A stretch of DNA of 64,000 nucleotides from contig CP085833.1 of NCBI GenBank assembly GCA_020809705.1, positions 1,054,001-1,118,000 of the forward strand, written 5' to 3'. The DNA is from Calonectria ilicicola (taxonomy: Eukaryota > Ascomycota > Sordariomycetes > Hypocreales > Nectriaceae). Within the stretch, counting starts at the first letter, position 1. Every line of letters begins with the position of its first letter. The position numbers were made by a program, and so were the translations under genes. Under the pieces are notes generated by a model. The model ran no database searches. It worked only from the letters and a program-made list of their open reading frames with translations, and was not told the DNA's origin. Below are positions 14,050 through 25,432 of this stretch, piece by piece.

Positions 14050-15836
14050 TTAAACAGAATTTCTATCTAGTTCCTCAGCTTTCGTTGCGTTCTGGCCCAC
14101 TTCTTCAACCGGTATTACACCCTGAGATTCTATTATCTCAAGGTTTCGGAAAGATGCATCAACCAGTGCATTAGCATCCGGGAAGAGAAAGCTTATTCCT
14201 GTGTACACAACAACACTCATCACAAACCCAAAAAGCCAGTCAAAACTATACAAGTGGTGAGAACCTTCAGTGATGTGAACGTTAGACTGCCCTGATGAGC
14301 TCCCGATAGCATTCACGAATCCAGGGAAGTTGGGCCCGACGGATAGAAGACATGCTAATAAAGCTCGCCAATTAATTCCGTTCCAATAACAATAGCGTCC
14401 ACGGGGATCGTACAAAGCACGAACGTCAATGTTCTGTTTCTTTACGAGCCAATAATCGGCGGACATGATACCTGCGATTGGCGCAAGGAAAATTGCGTAT
14501 CCGCTCATGAATGTTAAAAGATTGGTAGAGGAGGCCATGATTCTCCAAGGAACAAAAATCCACCCTCCAATGATTGCGGCAAGTATACAGCCGCGGCGTA
14601 TGTTGATGTAGCGCGGAAATATTACTGTCAAATCGTTGGCTGCAGAAATGGAGTTCGCCGTGATATTGGTGCATATTTGGGAAACGGTCCACGCAACACC
14701 ACAAAAGAAGGCAGCAGCTCGACCACCGCTTGAGCTTTCTTCAATCCATTTAATGTAGATATTGAGTGGGTTCCACATCATCTCGCCGTATATCACGGCT
14801 GTGGCTGAGGTGCCGATAATTCCAACCAAAGCACCCAGGGTGTAAATGCAGGGAATAAACGGAAGCTGAATAAATTGGCCGTGGCTACTTTTAGCGTATC
14901 GAGAAAAGTCCGGTATGTTGCAAGCCAAGGTAGATAAGCCGCCTGAGATGGACGACATGGCTGAGAGAAACTTCCAGGCTTTAGCTGAACCAGTAAGAGT
15001 TGACTTTTCTGCAAAGACAGGACCAGCTCCCCCGGCCTGGTTTACACACCAGCCCATAGTTGCGAGAGCAGCAATCGGAGTTATTATCAGCTTTAGAGTG
15101 AAAAGTGGACGAAGTTTGGTCGGAGGAATCATAAAAAGTGGTATTTGAATAAGCCAAAGAATGACATAGCTGTGGTTTTATTAATAAATGGCCACCTTAG
15201 TTTCTGATATAGGAACATTACCTTATCATTCCTTTGGTCGTGATACCCATATTGCTGGCTATATGGTTCTCGATATTTTCATACGATGGCCAAATAGCTT
15301 GAATCATGACAGTCACTGCCATTGAACCATTGGTAGTCACAGTCCCAAGCCAAAACATGGCTAGGATACACCGAGAAACAACACAAAAGTAAGAAAAGTA
15401 GTATCCAAATGATGATCTGACAAGTACTGGAAATGGGATGTGCAACTTTGCACCAATAGTCCCGTTCAAACCATTGGGACCGAGGTACAAGCTGACCCCA
15501 GCACAACCTAAAGAAGGGAAAGTCAGTACTCTAAAATGGTCGATTCAGTTATAGATTTACCGCCGGGATGGCTTCTCTCCAGCTGAGACCTGAACTGAGG
15601 ATACTACCTCCGGTTTGCCAAGTACCAAGGCTAACGCACTCGGTAGCCCAATATGCCATCCACGTCCAGGCTGACCATGTGCGGTCTTCAATAGCAACTG
15701 GATCCATGTCTTTATTCGACCACACATGTTCAGGAGCGAGAGCCGACGGCTCTTTGGGCAACTCCCATGCTGAAAGGGAAGTGCATCGAGCACGTAATTG
15801 CTCCTTCGAAGGAACGAGTTGCATGGTCACAGGCAA
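14050..15836 (-). CDS. NCS1 family nucleobase/allantoin-type permease (Fur type), possible frameshift
   Basis: Membrane transporter of the fungal NCS1 Fur group, which imports uracil, allantoin, uridine or related compounds. Exons fit at 15836-15561, 15507-15222 and 15169-14050. Recognisable stretches are GSILSSGLSWREAIPA in exon 1, GAKLHIPFPVLVRSSFG in exon 2, and MIPPTKLRPLF, CNIPDFSRY and MSADYWLVKK in exon 3. About twelve hydrophobic segments are present. The exon 2/3 join is clean. The exon 1/2 join is not: after GCG|GTT the frame reads Val-Val-Leu-Gly, as expected for the family, but then needs one extra base near 15494-15499 to continue into the conserved frame. Either a base is missing in the GGGG run, or an earlier donor (GGAG|GTAGTA) is used and the conserved segment is lost. 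It shares a 0.5-kb intergenic region with the divergent oxygenase gene. Substrate is inferred only from family. Confidence 0.8.
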
Positions 15837-16339
15837 TGGATATGAAAATTAGGGAGAGGGTTTATGAAAAAATATTGGTTTAAAAAAAGAAAAACTAGAA
15901 TTCGAACATGAAATAAATATTCATATCATGCCAATTGCCGAGGATAGCGGCACCTTGGATACCATGAGCCTTGGAGTCATGTATTCACTCTGGGTAGATG
16001 ATAGCTTGATCCTTTTGAGGGCTGGAAAACAAGAAAATTACGGGAATACGCCGGCGTCAATTACAGTGGTACAAAAGATTGCGGCCGAGATTTCTATTCA
16101 ATGTGGGACGCGCGGCGGAGATAACAACTCAACAAGGGCGAGATAAAAGCGGATCACGGTCGAGATAGCTAGACTGGCCCGTACAGGGTATCAGGCCTTG
16201 TTGAAGCTGAACCGTCTTCCAAACGCCATTTCAGCCACTAAAATTGATATAGGGAAGCAACACGTCTCTCCTAGGGTCAAATTTTGAGCCATAACCTAAA
16301 ATCAAACTGCATCATCGGTATTTTATTCTTATTAGCAAT
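15837..16339. promoter_or_regulatory. Divergent promoter region
   Basis: This 503-base gap separates the divergently oriented permease and oxygenase genes, so both promoters should lie here and could be co-regulated. I see no certain TATA box or operator, and no convincing additional gene. Confidence 0.5.
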
Positions 16340-17781
16340 ATGTCAGTCACTTCAACCACTGTTGCATCAATTCTTAATGATCTTCAAGATCATGCGGATA
16401 CTGGGCACGTTTATTATAATTCTGGAGGTTATCGCTTGTCACGGCCAGTTCTAACCGGGAAGGATGCGAAAGTTACCTTTGACTCCATTCCTACAGTCGA
16501 TGTGGCGAATATCTTCTCCCCCGATTTAAAGGTCCGTCAGGCCATCGCCAAGGAAGTTGCGAAGGCAGCTGAAGAAGTGGGCTTCTTTTACGCTGTCAAC
16601 CCACCACTCCCTGCAGAGAAGATGGGTACATAAAATCGTAAATTTATTTTAATGACAAAAGCTAAAATGGGCGCAGACGCCGCCTTGGAAATGGTCAAGA
16701 CCTTTTTCCGGATGCCTAATGAAGAATTGGTAAATGACCGCGTCTAAGCTAGTTCGAACAAGAATACTCATCTGAATGGTCAGTTGAAACTCCACGTCGA
16801 CAATAGCCAAGGTGTAAAAGGCTATCTCCCTTTCAAGTTCAAAGATGGAAGTAATCGCCGGGCATCGTACAGTTTGGGTCGCGATTATACCAACCCCGAG
16901 CAGCACTTTGTGAGCGTTGCCCCGCCAGGTACTGTATCTGTGAACCAATGGCCTGATGAATCGCTACCGGAATTTCGCAAGATTATTTACCAATATTGTA
17001 AGTCAGCACGTAACCTGGTTCAAAAATTCTAACGCTGACATCTGGCTTCTTTTCAGATAAAGATGTGTTCCAGTTTGCACAAGCACTGCTCGGCATCTTT
17101 TCGCTCGCACTTGGCTTAGATGAGCATGATTTGGATGAAGTGTTTAAATGCCCTCTCACTGATATCACTATGCAGTATTACCCTGTGCAGGACCCTAGTG
17201 AGCAATCGTCCATCAGCCCTCATGCTGGTTATGGCGGTAAGCTGTTGGAAGTACCTCAATAATCTGTTATCCCTACTAACCTTTTCTTAGGTTTCACTCT
17301 CCTCTTTCAAGGCCAGATCCTCGTCCTGTCACTGAAAATCTTTATTCTAACAACTACTTTAGATCAAGTTGGGGGACTGGAGGTACTCAATGCAAATGGA
17401 ATATGGGTTCCAGCTGCGCCGATGGAGAATGCGTTTGTAGTCAACACTGGCAGTTATATGGAAGTCCTCTCCAATGGAAAATTCCCCGCCACGGTACATC
17501 GAGCTTTTGGAAACCCGACATCTGAGCGCTTTTCTTTGCCTTTTTTCTTTAACCCTAATCCCAGCGCTATTATTTCTCCGCACCCTGAGCTACTCGCAGC
17601 TGGCGAGAAACCAGCTTTTAAGCCACAGGATCTTAGCCGGAGGACGCTTAAAGGCATGATGGACAATCGCCCTGATCACCCTTTTCTCAAAAAGCTAAGA
17701 AATCTGGGTCTCAACGAGGATGAATTGACTTACGATCTGGTTTCGAAACCCGTCGAAACTATTGAGGCAATGCGTGCCTGA
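16340..17781 (+). CDS. 2-oxoglutarate/Fe(II) oxygenase-like protein (IPNS family) with altered HxD motif
   Basis: Member of the isopenicillin-N-synthase-like 2OG-Fe(II) dioxygenase superfamily. Exons: 16340-16625, 16677-16729, 16784-16997, 17057-17236, 17291-17311 and 17363-17781, about 390 residues, all phases consistent. The N-terminal DIOX_N region has IPTVDV and EEVGFFYAVNPP, followed by LKLHVDNSQGVKGYLPF. The second metal His is in FPATVHRAFGN, and the co-substrate Arg-x-Ser is in SERFSLPFFF. The first metal motif, normally HxD, reads His-Ala-Gly (codons 17221-17229), so the carboxylate ligand is absent. The intron between exons 5 and 6 has a GC donor and is also open in frame (17 codons). 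Placement beside an NCS1 permease recalls fungal thymine dioxygenase, but the lost Asp makes ordinary hydroxylase activity doubtful. Substrate unknown. Confidence 0.8.
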
Positions 17782-18500
17782 AAGGCAAAGGGTTTATATA
17801 GGCAATAATGGCCAAGTAGCGGTTAAATCCGCAGTAGCTAGTTTCTGCCTAAATCATTACATTATATGACGTCGTTTTTGGTAGTGAGATAAATTGTATG
17901 CCGAAGAAATCGAGAAATTTCTACATCCCCTCTCTGTCAAAAATGAGACTGAGCAGTGGCCATCGATATGGGTTCATCAAAAATACTATTCAACGACGCT
18001 GACTTCACTGATAATTCTTTTGGATTAGCCGAATGGATGAGGCGATAGGGAATTACCGGCTTGGGGTTCGGGAATACAGGCAAAAGATCCAAGGTGCCGC
18101 TAGCAATCTTCGGTCTAAAATCACATTGGCGGACCAAACCACTTTAACCTCGCTCTATGATGTGACATACCCAAGGCAGAAAAGAGGGAATTGAGCTCGC
18201 TTCTAGGTAATGCCTGAAGGGCGATTGGTCAATATTCAATGGTTTATCTACAGGCACGGGCGAGATCCCGGGTGAGATCTCGGGTGAGACAAATAGAAGA
18301 TAAGCTGATTGCGGGCCAGTGGGGTAAATTCACCATTCTGTGGAGCCAGAAATTGCTATGGGCTCTTGACTCCTCCGCTTGTTCATCTCCGCCACAGTCC
18401 AAAATTGGAGACACATGAAGATATTGTCACCGTCTCTTGCCTGGCTAGTCCGGGGAATCCATTGAGAATTAAGCTTCTGTAAACCACCTCCCATATTCCG
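17782..18500. other. Intergenic, promoter side of second regulator
   Basis: No gene is seen. The only noticeable structure is a short tandem 12-base repeat at 18258-18290, about 210 bases upstream of the next start codon. Confidence 0.5.
18258..18290 (+). repeat. Tandem 12-base repeat, possible operator
   Basis: Three head-to-tail units follow each other without spacers: GGGCGAGATCCC, GGGTGAGATCTC and the partial GGGTGAGAC. The position, upstream of a Zn2Cys6 gene, would suit a multi-site regulator binding element, but no binding-site family is matched with confidence. Confidence 0.45.
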
Positions 18501-20651
18501 ATGCAGTATCCACCTTCACCAAATGAGCCAGGCATACCCGAGATGGATACTCCACTACGAATCACTCAGCGAGCACCGCGCGCCTGTCAGCCATGCTATC
18601 GGCGAAAGATGAGGTGTCAACGCGTCTTCCCGTGTAAGAATTGCATCAAAAGAAAGATTCCTGAACAATGTTCAAGGGAAAAAGTCATACTGTCCAAATC
18701 TGCCCCTGGATCCAACACAACCATGCATCCCGACAGTGAAGGCCCTCTAGGTATGGACATGTATGAGAGTCATGCTCAGGATATTCAGGAACCTAATGTC
18801 CTGGGTTCCCCTGAACTAGGAAATGAGACTATGAGTTACATAGGCAATTCGCCCAGAAGTTCGAGTGAGGTTTACGTCACGCCGACATCATCATCGCAAC
18901 AAGAGCGCATTGGGCCCGAAGTAAGGCTAGCTATGGACGCGGCTACTGCGCTTGAGAGCCTGGCTTGGGGAAGCCATCATGAAGCTCGAGGAACTCGCCT
19001 CAATCAAGGACCAGATAGGGTTACAGATTTGTTTCTGACTGAGCAACAAGCAACCAGAATTCTAGAGTTTCACCAAAACCATATAGCATGGACACACAAC
19101 GTCATCCATATGCCCACGTTCATCAAGCAACACGCTGACTATCGCGAAAATGCTGCATTTCCAGATGTTACATGGTTATCTCTCTACTATTCGCTCCTCA
19201 GCCTCACCTTTTTGTACACAACTCACGATCAAGTGGCAAAATGGGGCTTACCAGAGAAGACTTCCTTATCACATAACTTTTATGAACTGGCACTTCAAAC
19301 GCTGAATTCTGTGGATCTCGCCGTGAATAATAGCAGTATGTAGGAGTAAATCCACTTGATCTAATCACGCTAATGGAAATAGTTGAGGCATTGCAATGTG
19401 TATGCGTCATGTTGCCATGTGTCCATACGTTTGGGTTGGTCCCAAAATTATCTGGCTGAAGGCTTGGACTACTAACTCGCGTTATCTGACAGAGACAATA
19501 AACGGATTGTGGCCATGCATTCGACAGCTATCTGCGTGACTCAGATGATGAATATGCACCGACTTGAACCAACTTATACAGCCAACGAGACCACATCCGA
19601 CATTATTGAGTGCGAGACTCGGCGGAGGGTCTGGTGTTTTCTTCATACCCAAGACTCATATTTGATATCCTTTAGAAAGGCGTACAGCGTCAATACCTTA
19701 CATGTCACAACGCCCATGCCAACAAACTGCCTTGAGGACCCAGTTCAAATGGTCACGGACGGTCACATCAATTCGTTCCCACTATCATACCCAACTCAAA
19801 ATAGTTTCATGATATTCCATTCTGAATTAGCGAAAATTTCTCGTGAGCTATTTGACAAGAATTGCAGCCTAAGAAAAGGAGGTTTGGATGTGGATCAAGA
19901 GTTCCAAAATGTCCTAGAGGCTGACAGCAAACTGAGAAATCTTGCAAAGGATTTACCAGCTTGGCTACGACAAGAAGTCTTCCAGTTTACACCATCAAGT
20001 CCAAGTTGGATAGGGAACTTGTGTCGCAGCTTTCGTATCACATTTGCTCACAAACGGATCAGTATCCACCGCGCCTTCTTTTGCAGGGCTGTGGATGATC
20101 GCAAATACTTTTATTCTCAAATTGCAAGTCTCGAATCCGCGAGATCGATTTTGAGGATTTATCTACAGAGAGTCGAAGGCCATGATATCGATATCTGGAC
20201 AACGCCCGCACATGTCATCAGTGCATCGATTATTATCTGTCTAAACATATTATTCTGCAGAGACGATAATCAGTTTATGCCATCGGGGTGTGAATCCATG
20301 GGCGACGATCGATCGCTAATGCTCAAATGTCTAGAGCAGCTTAAGACAGTATCAAGACCTCATCAAATAGCTTGGAGGGGTTCAGTTATGATAACCCGTT
20401 TGTTAGATCAAGGACATGCTCGAAGATCATACAACAGCCTTGACAAAGCAGAGACATCCAGACTTCTGGTAGAAATCGAAGAAATGATTCAGTTTCAAGC
20501 AGAGGTCTTGAACATTTATTCGGACATGTTGGATGATTCAATACCAAATCTACTAAATACTATAGATAGCCAATCATGCATTTCGACACAATACAACCAA
20601 ATGGAATGCCTTGCATCCTTTTTTAATGAAATAATTGAGCTTTTGAGATAA
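18501..20651 (+). CDS. Zn2Cys6 transcription factor with fungal-specific middle domain
   Basis: Predicted nuclear regulator. The zinc cluster is CQPCYRRKMRC..CKNCIKRKIPEQC (C-x2-C-x6-C-x5-C-x2-C-x8-C) at about residues 29-57. A low-complexity Ser-rich linker follows, then a fungal-specific transcription-factor region (MHR) with HMPTFIKQH, FYELALQTLN and HRLEPT stretches. Exons are 18501-19335, 19383-19434 and 19493-20651. The first intron begins GTATGT and the small middle exon encodes EALQCVCVMLPCVHTFG; the total is about 681 residues. All joins keep frame. It lies downstream of the oxygenase on the same strand and may control the permease/oxygenase pair, but this is position-based inference. 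A 12-base tandem repeat sits just upstream. Confidence 0.85.
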
Positions 20652-23600
20652 AACGAGTCATACATCATACCCAAAGTCATGAAGAGCTGGAGATACAACA
20701 ATCTTCTGACCAGACACCATGGCTATGATTGCAGAGTAGCATGAAGCAAAAATAAGACGTAATAATAAGAGATATTAATAAATATCGTCACGCGGTGCTT
20801 CTTTTAACGCACCGGATATCTCAGCTGCCGATCCGCATAATCATTGTTCTAGAGGTTCACACGCCTTCCCAACGACCCAAAATTGTCACGAATAAACCAA
20901 AAAAAAAAAAAAAAGATAAAAAATAAAAAAAAAAGTAAAAGAAAAGAGAGGGGATATAAAATAAAAATTAAAGAAAGAAAAGATTGAAATTTAAACCTAT
21001 CTCTCATGAATAATTTGTGTGCGCCGCGCGGACCTTTGTGACCCTGTCGGGCTGAGACAGTACGAGCTGTGGCGTGTATTTGACGAGCCCGCTAATGTTA
21101 GTCGGCAAATGATTTTGTGGGATCAACAAAAATCAAGCCTATCACATTCGCTTACTTGACCAATCGCATCTCTAGTCGTGAGAGGAAAAGACCCATTTCA
21201 ACGACCCGTTGTGGCTTTAGGTGCCCTAGCATTCTACCCCTCTTCTCCCTGCACTTTTGCCTTCTATTTCTCGGATTTATCTAGCTGATGTGTCCCCATG
21301 GCACATTCTTCCGTACCAGGATATTGATGTCAAGTTTGTTCTTAAGGTTCGTGGCTGCATCGACTACAGTGTGATCTACAAAAAGGCCAGCTTGGAAAGT
21401 TCAGCAGGGGTCAGAATACAACGCTTCTGAGTTTTATAGACCGCAAGGGTCCGAGTCGAATAAAAATAGCTTCACCATGATCTATCTTACACCTCCTCTA
21501 CTTATGTGCAATTCTACAGTCACTTTCTTTGGCCAACTAGTTGCTCTGTAGCTGCCTGAACCATACCTTCTCCCGTGTACCTTGTAGCTGAGCAATGGCG
21601 ATCTAAGCTAATTAGCCTTGTTATCATGCATCTTGTGGCGAGCTGACGCGCCGAAAACTTCAGCCTCCGCCTACTATTGATTCATGACGCGTGTGGTGGA
21701 TGTTACTATGGGTAATAGAATCAGGATGGGAGCAGAGTGGCCAGTCGCAGCTCAGGCTTGGATTTTAGTCCGTAATATGTCAACACATCGAAGCGACCGT
21801 CAGGTTCAGCCAGTGCTCCAGCCATTTCGTAAACTATGAAGCTGCTTTGACCTTCAAGAAGGCGTCATGACTCAACTGAAGAAGAAACCGGGCTGAGAAA
21901 GTGTGGGGGGAGGATCTCCCACACCAACAAGTGACAGGGGGCAGAGCCGAGAATTAGGATGACTGGCACAGACAGCCCATATGCCAAGAGCCTCTCGATC
22001 GATTCAGATGCAGAAAACTGGCTAGATTCATCTGCTTTCAATAATTCATAACCAGGTGAACCCTGTATGCTTTTTCCTTTGACAGGATTGACAGGACTTT
22101 AGGTTAATAGTGAGAGCTGATGTTGGTCGAGTGGCCCCGCCTATGCTCCACGCCACCATGTTCAGTCCGCCAATTGAGGCGCTGACAACCTAAGCCATTT
22201 CCGCATCCGGCCGACGTTGCGAGCAAAGGGTCCAAGGCTCAAGGTCCAGGGTCCTGCAAGGGTTGCCCCGCGGCAGGGAGGGGCCGATCCCGTACCGCCC
22301 GACTGTAGTGCCAGTTCAGCTGATGCTGTCCATGAGGTTTACACTTCAAACAAACCCTTTCGAGGGATCGTCCGAAGTATTGCATTAGTGTCATCAATCA
22401 TAATCTTCCAATTGCAGTCTTGAGGACGGACTGGATGAGATTTGACTCCTTTTTGAGGTGTCTTATTCCGCTTTGTTAGGTCTAGGCGGCCTCGTCAAGA
22501 ATCTGTGACGGAGCTGAAACGGCGATAGCACCAGCGGTAGGATTACTCGATGAAATGGCATCTTACTAACTGCGCATTTAGATTCTGAACTGAGTAATCT
22601 TGCCACGTGTCAGTTAGCGCTGAATCTCTCGGTTTCTCTAAATGGTTATGAGGCCGAAGGGCCCAACTGTTTTGACACAGTCTCCAGGACCGACTCGTCG
22701 GGATCTGGCAGCGTTCAATTCTAACCCCACGTCCCCGTTTATTCTCTTGCGCAAATTGTACTCTCGCAATATTTCCCCTTTTGGCAATGGGATGCGCCCA
22801 AAAGAGAAAATATCACACTCGGTTACGTGAGCTAGTGTTCTTAGCTGCGCCTTGTACCAGAATACCGGTACTAAGCTGCAAGTCAGGGATGAATTGTTGA
22901 ACCAGAACGACTGAGATGACAGCGCTAGGCCACGGGTGGGCGAATATCTGAGCGCTTTGTGTCTCAATAGTTAGGGGGTGAATTTCAAAATGCATGTTCC
23001 GGTGCTCTGCAGTCTAGTATTGCTTCGCCATCATGCTCGCCGATTGTTCCCCCTGCTTTCGGGCTTCTATCTCTACTCAGCTAGGTCACTTCGATCGATT
23101 GTCCTGCCTTATTCCAAAACTTTAGACCTTCAGCTCTCGAAATCATTCCTTATATAATTGGTACCCCTTTCACCATGGTAAAATATCTATCTCAGAGCAG
23201 CTTTTCACCTCGCCCACGAGCTTTCAAGATTTATTTTCTTTTCTGCATGTCCAAAATACAAACCTCGAGATCCTCAGATCAGTTCGCTCGACTCTCATCT
23301 GTTCGGTATGCATCACAACGCTGAATCACCACATTCTACCAAGCCCTCTATGTCGACCCCTCAGTGGTATGCAATCACCAAACCCCCGGAAGAGTCCGAA
23401 GTGGGTTGAAAAAGGTTCTGGCTAACTTTCATGCAGTCTAGTTGCCGGCTATTCTATGCTCGATCGATTCATCTACGACACCACCTCCCTTCAAGATCGA
23501 TTAATCCAAGCGTCGACGAGCCCTCCGAAAGATTGTTATAATAATTCCAATCAAACTTCAGAGCAGCCCGGTAAACATCGGACAGCATCTCTGTAATGAA

Positions 23601-25432
23601 GGTCTTGAGTTTAAGGCGAGCGAAGGATAAAACAGGAGTATTATGGAAAGAATTAATAGTAGCTCGTGAGGCTTCAGAGTTCGAGGAAATGATAAAAGTT
23701 TCACAAATAGGGATCCTTTAACGCTCAACACTAATATCATGTTATAATAAACATCTCTCATTCACTGTTTTGTATTAAAATTCTATATATCTGGAACATA
23801 CTCGCTATTCTCCTTTACGTCAAGTAGCATCCGCTTTGGCATCCCATTCCCTGCTTGAAGCTTTTTATTCTCGAACATTTGGCAAGATCAATTCTTCTTA
23901 TTTTGGACACTAGAGAGACTATCCCGAAGATGGTCAAGGCAGAAGCACACGATCATTTTCTCGCCCCACCCGTTTGGGGCCAATATAAATTTCCCGTCGG
24001 CCCGCGGAGAGATAGATCTTGAAGCTCAGGCCAACCTGTACGCGCCAAGTTGATCCGATCTCGGACCAGCAAACGAGGATCATTACAGCAATACGCAAGC
24101 AGTCGTATTCAATACGTAGCTCTAATTCACGAAGCAAGGACTAAGAACAGAAATTGTAGCTTTGACTCTTTCCATTAGGGGCTTCTTGAATCCGAAGAAA
24201 AAGTCATGGTCAACAGCTGCGTCACCCACCACTATGGCTGACGGTACGAGTGTCCGAAAAAAATAGTTTAGAGCAACACAGGGCATTTGGTGATCCTTGA
24301 TCTTATCATCACCATTACTGCTCATTTTCGGTTGCCCGCAGTCCTTGATAAATCTCATTTCTAGCTAATCCTAGCGCATAGCCAATGCCTCACCTCTAAG
24401 CGGAACACGACGGTATGGTGGGGAAAGCAATGCCGCATGCGATTTCTTGCATTCCCTGTGGCTTCGGGTATTTCTTTGTCACATCTGCAAACGCGAACCA
24501 CAATCTCGGGTCAACCAGCTGGGCTTCTCCAGTAGGTCAACATTTTTGGCACAAGGGTCCTTCCCTGGGCTGTATCCAACACTGTTTTCCAAAGCTCATC
24601 AAACAAACCAAGAAATATCACGATTAATCCAGTCTATAATTTACCGAGCAGGCTGAAGATTTTTACATCAAGGCCAACATCTAGTTCAATGGTCTTTTTG
24701 CCACATCAAATCCCGAAAGGAACATACCGAGACGGAACCTCTCCATGGTCTTCGCTCACCGCCACATCAATCCTCGTTCAGCACGTACCTCGTCACCAAG
24801 CTGGTCACTGAATTACATATTCAATTATCGGGGTAATATATTAAAGCACGGTTTTGTGGCATCTTTACTCAAACGCACAGATACCACTAGCTCATTACAA
24901 AGATTCGGATCTACTCTGGTTCCGCAAGAGCTGTTGTTGAAAACCAGAAACTGGCATGGTCAAATTATGGATACGTTGATCCAGGATCTTGGGCAATCAA
25001 TCAGCAGATCAACAGCCAAAGTAGGGCCGAGTTCTGCACGTTCAAGAGGTCACGCGAATGCAAAGCAAGTTAGAACATAGCATGTCTGCAGCATGCCTTG
25101 TTACCCAGAAGAGGAACGTTACTTGAATCACTATTTCACATTATGCAGTTTACTGCTACATCCGTCGCTACTCAAAACCATAATGACAAGTTTCAGGCTA
25201 AAAACCATACTGTATTATAAAAGTGGTCCCGAAGTATATACACTTTGAACCAAACGATTTCCTCTATCTAGCCTGCTGTTCTCAGATTCAAACATGACTC
25301 AAAGCATCGTATCCTCGAAGTTCCTCATCGACGTCGGGAGTGAGAATGCGGTTAAAGGCGCTACGAACATTGTAATCGACTTTATGGATCTGTTAAACGC
25401 AACCATTGCACTGCGCATTTGCAGTGTTCAAT
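20652..25432. other. Gene desert of about 4.8 kb
   Basis: I find no supported gene here. The DNA has normal composition and only short open frames without recognisable domains, for example 22217-22423, 22638-22967 and 24122-24358. A purine- and A-rich low-complexity tract runs from about 20897 to 20990. The segment is probably intergenic or heavily eroded repeat sequence. Confidence 0.5.
20897..20990 (+). repeat. A/purine-rich low-complexity tract
   Basis: Runs of A broken by single G or T bases, followed by a GA-rich stretch. It looks like a simple repeat or the tail of a retroposed sequence. No retroposon body is recognised upstream. Confidence 0.6.

Noticed and set aside
16730..16783. In-frame stop in the oxygenase gene suggesting a pseudogene
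   Set aside because: The stop lies inside a 54-base GT..AG intron; removing it joins NEEL to LKLHVDNS exactly as the family requires.
24122..24358. Minus-strand 78-codon frame with a VVGDAAVDHDFF stretch, at first suggestive of a flavoprotein GD motif
   Set aside because: No further flavin-binding or oxygenase motif could be found in any nearby frame, so the resemblance is probably chance.
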